DNA of 64,000 bases, taken from NCBI GenBank assembly GCA_003762615.1, contig RIAZ01000006.1:1-64000 (forward strand), read 5' to 3'. A program made the position numbers and the translations under genes. Shown here in pieces: positions 23,904-31,285 of this stretch. Origin of the DNA: Muribaculaceae bacterium Isolate-037 (Harlan) (GTDB taxonomy: Bacteria; Bacteroidota; Bacteroidia; Bacteroidales; Muribaculaceae). Every line of letters begins with the position of its first letter. Position 1 is the first letter of the stretch. The notes beneath the pieces are model-generated. The model did not search any database. It saw only the letters and a program-made list of their open reading frames with translations, and had not been told where the DNA came from.

Positions 23904-24980
23904 ATGAAAGTTGCGATTATAGGCACGGTGGGCGTGCCTGCCAACTACGGGGGGTTTGAGACTCTCGTGGAGCAATTGGTGCGTCATAACTCTTCGGATG
24001 AGATTCAGTATGCTGTGTATTGCAGCAAGAAGTCGTATGATGAGGAGAGATGGGTGTATCATGGAGCGAAGACTGAGTATGTGGGATTGAATGCCAATGG
24101 CATGCAGAGTATCCCGTATGATATATTGTCGCTGGTGAAGGCTGCCAGAAACAGTGATGTTATACTTGTGTTGGGTGTGTCGGGATGTGCTTTCCTACCG
24201 ATATTCCGGTTGTTCTCTAAGAAGAAGCTGGTGATCAATATTGATGGTCTGGAGCATAGGCGTGACAAATGGAACAAATGGGCACGGAGGTTCCTGAAGT
24301 TCTCGGAGAAACAGGCTGTGAAATATGGCGATGTCATTATTACCGACAACAAGGGTATCACAGATTACGTCATGGAGGAGTATGGCAAGCCTTCGGAACT
24401 TATCGCATACGGAGGTGATCATGTGTTGACTTATCCGGATGAGGAGCTTGTCGGCAGGACGATGAAGGAGTATGGCATTGAGAAGGATAAGTATGCCATG
24501 GCTCTTTGCCGAATAGAACCGGAGAATAACGTGCATACCATTCTTGAGGCTTTTGAAAATGCTAAGAAAAGATTGATTTTCATAGGCAACTGGAATAAGA
24601 GTGAGTATGGCAGGAATCTTGCGGAGAAGTATAAGAATTCCGAGTATGTGAAGATTACACCGGCTGTATACGACCTTAATGTGCTGAATGTATTACGTAG
24701 CAACTGTTCGATATATCTGCACGGGCATAGTGCAGGGGGCACAAATCCCTCTTTGGTGGAGGCGATGTTTTTCGCTAAACCGATTTTTGCATTCGACTGT
24801 GTGTATAATCGCGAGTCGACGGAGAACCGGGCGGTCTACTTTGCATCGTCGGATGATCTCGTCGGCAAACTGAATGACTCAACTATTGACTTGGCAGCCA
24901 ACGCTGCTGCTATGGCGGAGATTGCCGACCGCCGTTATCGCTGGGAGACAATCGCCCGCCAATACGAAGCATTATATTAA
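23904..24980 (+). CDS. DUF1972/GT4 glycosyltransferase, rhamnosyltransferase-like
   Basis: A 358-residue GT-B protein whose N-terminal half has the DUF1972 pattern (MKVAIIGTVGVPANYGGFETLVEQL, LVLGVSGCAFLPIFRLFS, INIDGLEHRRDKW). The donor-side half contains MALCRIEPENNVHTILEAF and GHSAGGTNPSLVEAMFFAKPIFAFDCVYNR. Relatives are mostly rhamnosyltransferases that act early on polyrhamnose or capsule units. It stands next to the dTDP-rhamnose genes, which fits a rhamnose donor. The 208 bp before it hold no gene. Confidence 0.88.
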   Translation: MKVAIIGTVGVPANYGGFETLVEQLVRHNSSDEIQYAVYCSKKSYDEERWVYHGAKTEYVGLNANGMQSIPYDILSLVKAARNSDVILVLGVSGCAFLPIFRLFSKKKLVINIDGLEHRRDKWNKWARRFLKFSEKQAVKYGDVIITDNKGITDYVMEEYGKPSELIAYGGDHVLTYPDEELVGRTMKEYGIEKDKYAMALCRIEPENNVHTILEAFENAKKRLIFIGNWNKSEYGRNLAEKYKNSEYVKITPAVYDLNVLNVLRSNCSIYLHGHSAGGTNPSLVEAMFFAKPIFAFDCVYNRESTENRAVYFASSDDLVGKLNDSTIDLAANAAAMAEIADRRYRWETIARQYEALY

Positions 24981-24995
24981 CTTTTTTCCTGCGGA

Positions 24996-25030
24996 TTTGC
25001 GCGCGGTTTGAGCGTTTTTGCGTAAATTTG
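24996..25030 (+). promoter_or_regulatory. Candidate promoter of rfbA
   Basis: TTTG at 24996-24999 and TAAATTTG at 25023-25030, 23 bp apart; the -7 box is perfect and the gap slightly long. rfbA begins 23 bp downstream, so the dTDP-rhamnose genes may be expressed in either state of the switch. Confidence 0.5.
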
Positions 25031-25052
25031 TGGGACTTAATCCGTATTTCTT

Positions 25053-25958
25053 ATGAAAGGTATCGTTCTTGCCGGTGGGTCCGGCACTCGGTTGTATCCG
25101 ATTACGAAGGGGGTGTCGAAGCAGATGCTCCCAGTGTTTGACAAGCCGATGATCTATTATCCGATTTCGACTCTGATGCTGGCGGGGATAAGGGATATCC
25201 TTATCATCTCGACGCCTACTGATCTGCCGGGGTTTAAGCGTCTGTTGGGTGACGGATCGGACTATGGCGTGAAGTTTACGTATGCGGAGCAGCCGTCGCC
25301 TGATGGTCTTGCGCAGGCGTTTATCATCGGACGTGAGTTTATCGGTGATGACTCGGCGTGTCTTGTGCTGGGCGACAACATTTTCCATGGCGCGGGCTTC
25401 TCGTCGGTGCTGAGGGAGGCTGTGGCTACGGCTGAGAACGAGGGTAAGGCTACGGTGTTCGGCTATTGGGTGGATGACCCGGAACGTTACGGCGTGGCTG
25501 AGTTTGACAGGGATGGCAATTGCCTGAGTATCGAGGAAAAACCGGAGCATCCGAAGTCGAATTATGCCGTGGTCGGGCTGTATTTCTATCCGAACAGGGT
25601 GGTGGATGTGGCTGCGACGATCAAGCCGTCGGCTCGCGGTGAGCTTGAGATCACGACTGTGAACCAGACGTTTCTGAAGGATGGTGAGCTGAAGGTGCAG
25701 ACGTTGCCGCGCGGTTTTGCGTGGCTGGATACTGGTACGCATGACTCTCTGGCGGAGGCATCGATCTATGTGGAGGTGCTGGAGAAGCGTCAGGGATTGA
25801 AGATTGCGTGTCTGGAGGGGATTGCCTACCGTCAGGGATGGATCTCGAGGGAGAAGATGGTGGAGCTGGCGCAGCCGATGCTTAAGAATCAGTACGGGCA
25901 GTATCTGCTGAAGGTGGTGGATGAGCTGGGCAGGACCGGGAATGGGAATCTGGACTGA
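25053..25958 (+). CDS. rfbA: Glucose-1-phosphate thymidylyltransferase
   Basis: RmlA, 301 residues: dTTP + glucose-1-phosphate to dTDP-glucose, the first step of dTDP-L-rhamnose synthesis. The signature [35 protein letters not shown] is at the N terminus; [32 protein letters not shown] and [16 protein letters not shown] follow, and the length is normal for the family. rfbC, rfbD and rfbB lie downstream on the same strand, separated by repeat-rich spacers and an MNT/HEPN pair. Confidence 0.96.
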   Translation: MKGIVLAGGSGTRLYPITKGVSKQMLPVFDKPMIYYPISTLMLAGIRDILIISTPTDLPGFKRLLGDGSDYGVKFTYAEQPSPDGLAQAFIIGREFIGDDSACLVLGDNIFHGAGFSSVLREAVATAENEGKATVFGYWVDDPERYGVAEFDRDGNCLSIEEKPEHPKSNYAVVGLYFYPNRVVDVAATIKPSARGELEITTVNQTFLKDGELKVQTLPRGFAWLDTGTHDSLAEASIYVEVLEKRQGLKIACLEGIAYRQGWISREKMVELAQPMLKNQYGQYLLKVVDELGRTGNGNLD

Positions 25959-26135
25959 GTGTCTTGGACGGCTTGGACGGCTTGGACGGCTGGGATTTTT
26001 TGGACTAATTGGACTTCTTGGACGGCTGGGACTTCTTGTAATTGGGATTGTTGTGGTCGAAGTGGTCGAAGTGGTCTAAGAAGTCTAAGTGGTCAAAGAG
26101 GTCGAGGAGGTCGAAGAAGTCGGAGAGGTCTTAGT
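25959..26135. repeat. Array of 9-nt units forming a long imperfect hairpin
   Basis: The left half repeats CTTGGACGG-type units, the right half GTCGAAGTG/GTCTAAGAA-type units. With G-U pairing the halves are complementary, so the RNA could fold into a long imperfect stem between rfbA and rfbC. A second array with the same unit lies at 33108-33285. The frame that runs through it is low-complexity and not a gene. Confidence 0.75.
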
Positions 26136-26151
26136 GATAAAATTTGATGAT

Positions 26152-26700
26152 ATGAAAGTTATAAAGACAGATATAGAGGGGGTGGTGATCATTGAGCCGC
26201 GCGTGTTTGAGGATGCGCGGGGGTATTTCTTTGAGAGCTACAGCCGGAAGGCGTATGTGGAGGCAGGTATCACGGCTGAGTTTGTGCAGGATAATGAGTC
26301 GTGCTCGACGAGGGGTGTGATGCGTGGTCTGCATTTCCAGCGTCCGCCGTTCACGCAGGCGAAGCTGGTGCGTTGCGTTAAGGGACGTGTGCTTGACGTG
26401 GCGGTGGATATCCGTAAGGGTTCGCCGACTTACGGGCAGCATGTGGCTGTGGAGCTGTCGGAGGATAACCACCGTCAGTTCTTCATACCTAAGGGTTTCG
26501 CGCATGGTTTCGCGGTGCTGAGCGACGTGGCAGTGTTCCAGTATAAGTGTGACGAGTTCTATCATCCGGAGGCGGATGGGGGTATCTCGATCCTTGACGG
26601 GAGCCTGGGCATTGACTGGCATGTTGATCCGGCAGAGGCGATCCTGTCGGAGAAGGACACTCGGCATCCGCTGCTGAAGGATTTTGTTTCGCCCTTCTGA
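26152..26700 (+). CDS. rfbC: dTDP-4-dehydrorhamnose 3,5-epimerase
   Basis: RmlC, 182 residues, a cupin-fold epimerase for the third step of dTDP-L-rhamnose synthesis: GVVIIEPRVFEDARGYFFESY, FVQDNESCSTRGVMRGLHFQ (catalytic His in GLHFQ), VRCVKGRVLDVAVDIRKGSPTYG, FIPKGFAHGFAVLSD. An in-frame ATG at 26089 lies in the repeat array and would add a low-complexity tail (VEEVEEVGEV), so 26152 is the start. The stop codon directly abuts the first copy of a 59-bp direct repeat. Confidence 0.96.
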   Translation: MKVIKTDIEGVVIIEPRVFEDARGYFFESYSRKAYVEAGITAEFVQDNESCSTRGVMRGLHFQRPPFTQAKLVRCVKGRVLDVAVDIRKGSPTYGQHVAVELSEDNHRQFFIPKGFAHGFAVLSDVAVFQYKCDEFYHPEADGGISILDGSLGIDWHVDPAEAILSEKDTRHPLLKDFVSPF

Positions 26701-26758
26701 CGGGATCCCTCGCCCATGGGCTCGGGCACGGAACTCCAGACATTTGAAGGAATGGGCT
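26700..26758 (+). repeat. 59-bp direct repeat, copy A
   Basis: Identical over 59 bp to 27617-27675; the two copies bracket the MNT/HEPN gene pair. It contains the palindrome GCCCATGGGC found in other intergenic repeats of this window. Copy A starts on the last base of the rfbC stop codon. Confidence 0.9.
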
Positions 26759-26800
26759 ACCTGGCTTCCTGAAGGGGGAGAGAAGGAGATGTGAGGCGGA

Positions 26801-26832
26801 TTTTTATTTTTCAACAAAATATGCTATTTTTG
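26801..26832 (+). promoter_or_regulatory. Candidate promoter of the MNT/HEPN pair
   Basis: TATTTTTG at 26825-26832 fits TAnnTTTG, and a T-rich TTTT at 26801-26804 stands 20 bp upstream as a weak -33. The MNT gene starts 56 bp downstream. Confidence 0.45.
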
Positions 26833-26887
26833 CATTGAGATTATATAGAGGGGTTGGAAGCCTCTCGATTTTAATGATAATCATGCA

Positions 26888-27208
26888 ATGACTAAGAGAG
26901 ACAAAATATTTAATGCGATTTCTGCACTTGCCCGACAGATGTTTGGCAATGGTGGAGGACGTGTGTTTCTCTACGGTTCTCAGGCGAGGAATGATGCCGG
27001 ACCAAAATCGGATTGGGATCTGCTCATCATCACGGATGATTCCGTTGAGACTGCCGATAATTACCTGTCGTTTGCATTCCCTTTTGCAGAAATAGGATGG
27101 TATCTTGATGCTCAGATCACTCCGCTGCATTTCTCTCAATCGCAATGGGATGCCCAGCGTGATACTAATTTTTATCAGAATGTGACAGCAGAAGCGATAC
27201 GCCTATGA
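26888..27208 (+). CDS. MNT-type nucleotidyltransferase (antitoxin of a HEPN/MNT pair)
   Basis: A 106-residue minimal nucleotidyltransferase: FLYGSQARNDAGPKSDWDLLII carries the GS (30-31) and D-x-D (42-44) motifs of the polymerase-beta-like fold, with DNYLSFAFPFAEIGWYLDAQITPL after it. It overlaps the HEPN gene by 4 bp (ATGA). In known HEPN/MNT modules the MNT protein silences the HEPN RNase, in some cases by adenylylating it. The module sits inside the rhamnose gene run, between perfect 59-bp repeats. Confidence 0.87.
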   Translation: MTKRDKIFNAISALARQMFGNGGGRVFLYGSQARNDAGPKSDWDLLIITDDSVETADNYLSFAFPFAEIGWYLDAQITPLHFSQSQWDAQRDTNFYQNVTAEAIRL

Positions 27209-27615
27209 ATCCTAACCAAAAGAAAATAGCAGTGGAATTGCTGATGGAGAAATCTGTCCGCAATATGGAACAGGCTGTAAGGAATGCAGAGATGGATTAT
27301 TGGGATCTTGTTGCCAACCGTCTTTATTATTCAATATTCCATGCAGTGACAGCTCTGATGCTTATTGATGGTATTAAGACTTCTACACATAAGGGTGTAT
27401 CGTCTCAATTCGGGCGGTATTATGTGCTTTCCGGTGAGTTTGATCGGGAAGATGGCATTTTCTATAGTCGGTTGCAAACGATGAGGGAAAAGGCTGATTA
27501 CCAGAATGTGTTTGTACTTGCGCCTGAAGATGGGAATATTTTGATTTCGAAGGCACAGGATTTGTTGTCGCGGATAAATGAGCTTACAATAAGTAAACTG
27601 AATCGACTCCCTTGA
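27205..27615 (+). CDS. HEPN-domain protein (toxin of a HEPN/MNT pair)
   Basis: A 136-residue, mostly helical protein with the HEPN core SVRNMEQAVRNAEMDYWDLVANRLYYSIFHAVTALML. The RNase motif is R-x6-H (RLYYSIFH), followed by THKGVSSQFGRYYVL and a C-terminal helix. HEPN toxins of this type cleave RNA and are held by the MNT partner encoded just upstream. The stop codon is followed after one base by copy B of the 59-bp direct repeat. Confidence 0.87.
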   Translation: MNPNQKKIAVELLMEKSVRNMEQAVRNAEMDYWDLVANRLYYSIFHAVTALMLIDGIKTSTHKGVSSQFGRYYVLSGEFDREDGIFYSRLQTMREKADYQNVFVLAPEDGNILISKAQDLLSRINELTISKLNRLP

Positions 27616-27616
27616 G

Positions 27617-27675
27617 ACGGGATCCCTCGCCCATGGGCTCGGGCACGGAACTCCAGACATTTGAAGGAATGGGCT
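27617..27675 (+). repeat. 59-bp direct repeat, copy B
   Basis: Exact copy of 26700-26758, just after the HEPN stop codon. Recombination between the two would remove the MNT/HEPN pair and leave rfbC followed by rfbD. Confidence 0.9.
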
Positions 27676-27718
27676 CCACGGCTCCTTGAAGGGGATTTTT
27701 TATTTGAATATTGAAATT

Positions 27719-28663
27719 ATGAATCAGGATATTGATAAACTAAATGATAATGGCTCCTCCATTCCCCCTTCAGGGGGCAGGGGGGCTGGGATCACCATCC
27801 TTGTGACGGGCGGGAACGGGCAGCTCGGTAACTGCCTGCGGAATGCCGCCAGGGGATCGGATGATAGTTACATTTTTACTGACGTAGCTGGTGATGACGT
27901 GGTGCGTCTCGACATCACGGATGCGGATGCGGTCAGTAGGATGGTGAGGGAGAATGATGTGAAGGTCATCGTCAACTGTGCGGCTTATACCAACGTGGAT
28001 AAGGCGGAGGATGACGCGGAGCTCGCGGAGTTGCTTAACGCGACAGCAGTGAGGAACCTGGCGGAGGCTGTTAAGGCTAATGATGGCACGCTCATCCATA
28101 TCTCTACCGACTATGTGTTTGGGAAGGAGCCGTATAACGTGCCGTGCCGAGAGGACCAGAAAGGGACTCCGACGGGCGTTTACGGGATGACTAAGCTGCA
28201 TGGTGAGCAGGCGATCGCGGAGAGCGGTTGCCGCGCGCTTATCTTCCGCACGGCGTGGCTCTATTCGGAGTACGGCAGGAATTTTGTGAAGACGATGCTT
28301 AACCTGACTGCCACTAAACCGGAGCTGAAGGTGGTGTTCGACCAGGTGGGGACTCCGACGTATGCGCAGGACCTTGCTGATGCGATCTACCGCATTATAG
28401 ATGGACGGATGATGGCAGGTAACGAGGGGACATATCATTACTCGAATGAGGGTGTGTGCTCGTGGTATGACTTCACGAAGATGATCGCAGAGTATGCCGG
28501 CAACAGGGGATGTGACGTGCAGCCGTGCCATTCGGATGAGTTTCCGTCAAAGGTGGTGCGCCCGTCGTATTCGGTTCTGGATAAGACTAAGTTCAAGGAG
28601 ACGTTCGGGATGGCAGTGCCGTATTGGACGGATTCGCTGAGGAGATGCATCGGTAATCTTTGA
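27719..28663 (+). CDS. rfbD: dTDP-4-dehydrorhamnose reductase
   Basis: RmlD, an extended-SDR enzyme that makes dTDP-L-rhamnose: TILVTGGNGQLGNCLRNA (cofactor loop), VIVNCAAYTNVDKAEDD, ISTDYVFG, catalytic YGMTKLHGEQ, RTAWLYSEYGRNFVKTM. Family members begin almost at the ILVTG motif, but here about 24 extra residues precede it, from ATG 27719. They include SSIPPSGGRGAG, encoded by a palindromic C/G-rich intergenic repeat that has entered the 5' end of the gene. An in-frame ATG at 27686 would add 11 more residues. The catalytic part looks intact. Confidence 0.92.
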   Translation: MNQDIDKLNDNGSSIPPSGGRGAGITILVTGGNGQLGNCLRNAARGSDDSYIFTDVAGDDVVRLDITDADAVSRMVRENDVKVIVNCAAYTNVDKAEDDAELAELLNATAVRNLAEAVKANDGTLIHISTDYVFGKEPYNVPCREDQKGTPTGVYGMTKLHGEQAIAESGCRALIFRTAWLYSEYGRNFVKTMLNLTATKPELKVVFDQVGTPTYAQDLADAIYRIIDGRMMAGNEGTYHYSNEGVCSWYDFTKMIAEYAGNRGCDVQPCHSDEFPSKVVRPSYSVLDKTKFKETFGMAVPYWTDSLRRCIGNL

Positions 28664-28671
28664 CTCACGGC

Positions 28672-28705
28672 TCCCTCGCCCTGGGCGAGGGGATGGGGCT
28701 CCAGC
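28672..28705. repeat. Palindromic repeat after rfbD
   Basis: CCCTCGCCC-TG-GGCGAGGG forms a strong hairpin followed by GGCTCCAGCC. It is a variant of the CTCGCCCATGGGCTCGGG family found after other stop codons in this window. Confidence 0.55.
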
Positions 28706-28725
28706 CGGCAGAAATTAACATCCTT

Positions 28726-28797
28726 GGAATTTTGAATGGAATTCAAAATGGAACGGGGATTTGAGCTGAGGCTCAAACGAAACTGCCGGAACATCTG
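28726..28797 (+). repeat. Two-hairpin structured repeat, copy 1
   Basis: Hairpin 1 TTTTGAAT-GGA-ATTCAAAA (28730-28748); hairpin 2 TTTGAGC-TGAG-GCTCAAA (28760-28777); tail CGAAACTGC. Copies at 30018 and 31373 keep the stems through paired changes. Confidence 0.75.
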
Positions 28798-28848
28798 ATT
28801 TTTTCACTTCTTTCTTCATTTTTTCTTTTTTAATTTGGATAATTTTTT

Positions 28849-29982
28849 ATGAGGAATATATTGATCACCGGGGGGGCGGGGTTTATCGGCTCCCATGTTG
28901 TCAGGCTTTTTGTGAACAAGTATCCTGACTATCATATCGTGAATCTTGATAAGCTTACGTATGCGGGTAATCTCGCTAATCTGAAGGATATCGAGACTCG
29001 ACCGAACTATACTTTCGTGAGGGCGGATATCGCTGATCTTGATGAGATGCGCCGCGTGATCCGTGAGTATGAGATTGACGGTATCATCCATCTCGCTGCG
29101 GAGAGCCATGTGGACCGCTCGATCAAGGACCCGTTCACGTTCGCGCGCACCAACGTCATGGGCACGCTTGCGCTGTTGCAAGCTGCGAAGGAGTATTGGG
29201 AATCGTTGCCGGAGAGGTATGAGGGTAAGCGTTTCTATCATATCTCGACGGATGAGGTGTATGGAGCTCTTGAGCTGACGCATCCGGAGGGTGTGGATGC
29301 ACCGTTCTCCACGAAGGCATCGAGCGGGCAGAAGCATGAGGCGTATGGCGAGCTCTTCTTCACGGAGGAGACGAAGTATAATCCCCATTCCCCGTATTCT
29401 GCATCGAAGGCTTCATCCGACCATTTCGTGCGTGCCTATCATGACACCTACGGCATGCCGACGATCGTGACTAACTGCTCAAACAACTATGGACCGTACC
29501 AGTTCCCGGAGAAGCTGATACCGCTCTTCATCAACAATATCCGTCACCGCAAGCCGCTCCCCGTATATGGAAAGGGTGAGAACGTGCGCGACTGGCTATA
29601 TGTGGAGGACCATGCGCGTGCGATCGATACTATCTTCCATGAGGGGAGGGTTGCCGACACGTACAACATCGGCGGTTTCAACGAGTGGAAGAATATTGAT
29701 ATCATACGGGTGATTATCCGGACTGTTGACCGTCTGCTCGGTAATCCGGAGGGTTACAGTGACGAGCTGATCACGTTTGTGACGGACCGTCTGGGTCATG
29801 ACATGCGCTATGCGATCGACAGCCGTAAGCTCCAGCGTGAGTTGGGCTGGGAGCCGAGTCTCCAGTTTGAGGAGGGTATAGAGAAGACTGTGCGTTGGTA
29901 TCTGGATAATCAGGAGTGGATGGATAATATCACGAGCGGGGATTACGAGCGTTATTACGAGGAGATGTATAAGGGGAGATGA
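28849..29982 (+). CDS. rfbB: dTDP-glucose 4,6-dehydratase
   Basis: RmlB, 377 residues, an extended-SDR enzyme converting dTDP-glucose to dTDP-4-keto-6-deoxyglucose: ILITGGAGFIGSHVVRLF, DKLTYAGNLANL, HLAAESHVDRSI, STDEVYG, YSASKASSDHFVRAYHDTYGMP and NNYGPYQFPEKLIPLFI. Length and motifs are normal. It is the last of the four rhamnose genes; its product is also the usual substrate of VioA-type aminotransferases, which links it to the gene at 10295. Confidence 0.96.
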   Translation: MRNILITGGAGFIGSHVVRLFVNKYPDYHIVNLDKLTYAGNLANLKDIETRPNYTFVRADIADLDEMRRVIREYEIDGIIHLAAESHVDRSIKDPFTFARTNVMGTLALLQAAKEYWESLPERYEGKRFYHISTDEVYGALELTHPEGVDAPFSTKASSGQKHEAYGELFFTEETKYNPHSPYSASKASSDHFVRAYHDTYGMPTIVTNCSNNYGPYQFPEKLIPLFINNIRHRKPLPVYGKGENVRDWLYVEDHARAIDTIFHEGRVADTYNIGGFNEWKNIDIIRVIIRTVDRLLGNPEGYSDELITFVTDRLGHDMRYAIDSRKLQRELGWEPSLQFEEGIEKTVRWYLDNQEWMDNITSGDYERYYEEMYKGR

Positions 29983-30017
29983 GTGAGATGCGCCGGGAGG
30001 ATGAAGGGGCTTTTTCT

Positions 30018-30085
30018 TTGGAATTTGAATGGAATTCAAATTGACTTGGATTTGAGCTGACGCTCAAACGAAACTGCTGGAACAT
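30018..30085 (+). repeat. Two-hairpin structured repeat, copy 2
   Basis: Hairpin 1 ATTTGAAT-GGA-ATTCAAAT (30023-30041); hairpin 2 TTTGAGC-TGAC-GCTCAAA (30051-30068); tail CGAAACTGC. Relative to copy 1 the outermost pair of hairpin 1 has switched from T-A to A-T. Confidence 0.75.
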
Positions 30086-30161
30086 TTGGCTTCTTGGCTC
30101 TCTCTTTCTGGGGCTGAGGAGCCAATATCTTTAGCTTCTGCTTTTCTGGGGTTGGATTTTT

Positions 30162-30512
30162 ATGCGGATTGGCGGGATTGAGTTTTTGAGGGAGGGGGAG
30201 GGGTTTTCTCCCCGGGGTTGTCCGGAGTTCTGGTTTGTGACGCGGGAGGGGATCTCGGAGTCGTGCTGGAAGGGGTATTACCTGGAGGTGCCGGGCGTGG
30301 ACGGTATGTTGCGCGTCAGGAGGCGGAGTCATGGGGGATGGATGCTGATGAATGTGCCGGTGTATGGGGATGTTGTGTTTCTGCCGGAGGGGACGGTGTA
30401 TAGGAGGGTGTCGGAAGCCGGTGAGGATGGCATTCTGATTGCGGATTTGTGGGAGCGGTATTTTCTTTTGACTCCGGACGGGAGGAGGAGGGAGGTGACG
30501 GCACCCGGTTAG
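30162..30512 (+). CDS. Hypothetical protein after rfbB
   Basis: A 116-residue frame: MRIGGIEFLREGEGFSPRGCPEFWFVTREGISESCWKGYYLEVPGVDGMLRVRRRSH..., then PVYGDVVFLPEGTVYRRVSEAGEDGILIADLWERYFLL. It has balanced composition and a beta-rich look, with no signal peptide and no membrane segment. I do not recognise a family. It lies between rfbB and the terminators at 30594. Antisense frames overlap it, but this one has the more protein-like composition. Confidence 0.5.
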   Translation: MRIGGIEFLREGEGFSPRGCPEFWFVTREGISESCWKGYYLEVPGVDGMLRVRRRSHGGWMLMNVPVYGDVVFLPEGTVYRRVSEAGEDGILIADLWERYFLLTPDGRRREVTAPG

Positions 30513-30550
30513 CCCCCGGTCCCCTGAAGGGGGAGCTGAGGTGACGGCAC

Positions 30551-30583
30551 CCCTCGCCCATGGGCTCGGGCACTGAACTCCAG
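30551..30583. repeat. CCCATGGG palindromic repeat, copy C
   Basis: Shares the core CTCGCCCATGGGCTCGGGCA with the 59-bp repeats and differs by one base in the following ACTGAACTCCAG. It lies shortly after the stop of the 30162 gene. Confidence 0.7.
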
Positions 30584-30593
30584 CCAACGGATT

Positions 30594-30640
30594 AGCCCCG
30601 CTGTTAGCCTGCTTTGCAGGCTGTCGGCGGGGCTTTTTTG
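30594..30640 (+). terminator. Strong intrinsic terminator closing the polysaccharide locus
   Basis: AGCCCCGC pairs with GCGGGGCT and encloses a second stem AGCCTGC-TT-TGCAGGCT; the structure is followed by TTTTTTG. It marks the right end of the plus-strand locus that began at 4987. Confidence 0.85.
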
Positions 30641-30647
30641 TATAAGA

Positions 30648-30676
30648 AGAGGCGGCACCGGGGTGTCGCCTCTTTT
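30648..30676. terminator. Second hairpin terminator, probably bidirectional
   Basis: GAGGCGGCACC pairs with GGTGTCGCCTC (one G-U) around a short loop, followed by TTTT on the plus strand and preceded by an A-rich stretch that gives a U run for the minus strand. Confidence 0.65.
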
Positions 30677-30814
30677 CATAGAATTTAATGCCTCGTATGT
30701 GTTGTACATACAATTCTCATCGCGGTGCCTCACGGCGGCGCAGATGATGCTTTTGTTACATTTAATTGCTGTTTATTGCTTTCTTACTTTGTCTGCTTAC
30801 AAAATCTGACTTTA

Positions 30815-31142
30815 TTATTCTGATTTTCGGTATTTCTGTGTTATGATGTCGCTCACGATGATCAATACCAGCCGGTTCTTGGCATTCGTCTTGATCCGGA
30901 CCACTTTCTGGAATCTACCGTGGGTGCGTCCCTTGCCGTTGAAACGAACCGTCACTTCGCCTCGTTCTCCCGGAGCAATCTCCCCCTTTGTATAGGATGC
31001 TGCGGTGCATCCGCAGTCGGAGAATACTTTTGTCTCTACAAGGGGGGCTGTGCCCGTATTGGTGAGGCCGATGGTGCGTGTCTGGATCTTGTTGTTGAAG
31101 ATTTCGAAGTTGATGGTGTCCTGATTTATAAGACTTCATCAT
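30815..31142 (-). pseudogene. Broken DUF1573-domain gene
   Basis: On the minus strand one frame encodes DTINFEIFNNKIQTRTIGLTNTGTAPL, then FSDCGCTAASYTKGEIAPGERGEV and VRFNGKGRTHGRFQKVVRIK, the recognisable half of a DUF1573 Ig-like domain, ending at TAA 30815-30817. Upstream this frame meets TGA at 31136-31138 without any start codon, while the only nearby ATGs (31142, 31139) are in another frame. A frameshift or 5' truncation therefore disabled it, unless an unusual start is used. A good promoter remains at 31248-31278. Confidence 0.6.
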
Positions 31143-31247
31143 TTTTTAAGTTGAAAAAGTAATATCTGATTACGTGATTTCCTTATCCCGAACTCGCATA
31201 ATTATCAAAGGTAAGTTGATTTAGTCAGATAGTTACCTAATTTTGTG

Positions 31248-31278
31248 CAAAATTAATATTAAGGATTGTAAATTGCAA
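31248..31278 (-). promoter_or_regulatory. Promoter upstream of the broken DUF1573 gene
   Basis: Read on the minus strand: TTG at 31278-31276, a 20-bp gap, TAATTTTG at 31255-31248. The -7 box is part of a near-palindrome (TAATTTTG-TG-CAAAATTA, 31238-31255), so a plus-strand -7 box is present too. Confidence 0.55.
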
Positions 31279-31285
31279 TAGGCTT

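Noticed and set aside
24972-25742. 256-codon frame antisense to rfbA
   Set aside because: Arg/His-rich shadow frame; rfbA on the other strand is certain.
25959-26147. 62-codon frame directly after rfbA (repeated SWTAWTAWTA)
   Set aside because: Pure translation of the 9-nt repeat array; low complexity and no homology expected.
26089-26151. Upstream in-frame start for rfbC
   Set aside because: The added residues (VEEVEEVGEV) come from the repeat array; ATG 26152 gives the normal RmlC start.
30036-30713. 225-codon minus-strand frame after rfbB
   Set aside because: Pro/Arg-rich and spans repeats and two terminator hairpins; the 30162 plus-strand frame is more protein-like.
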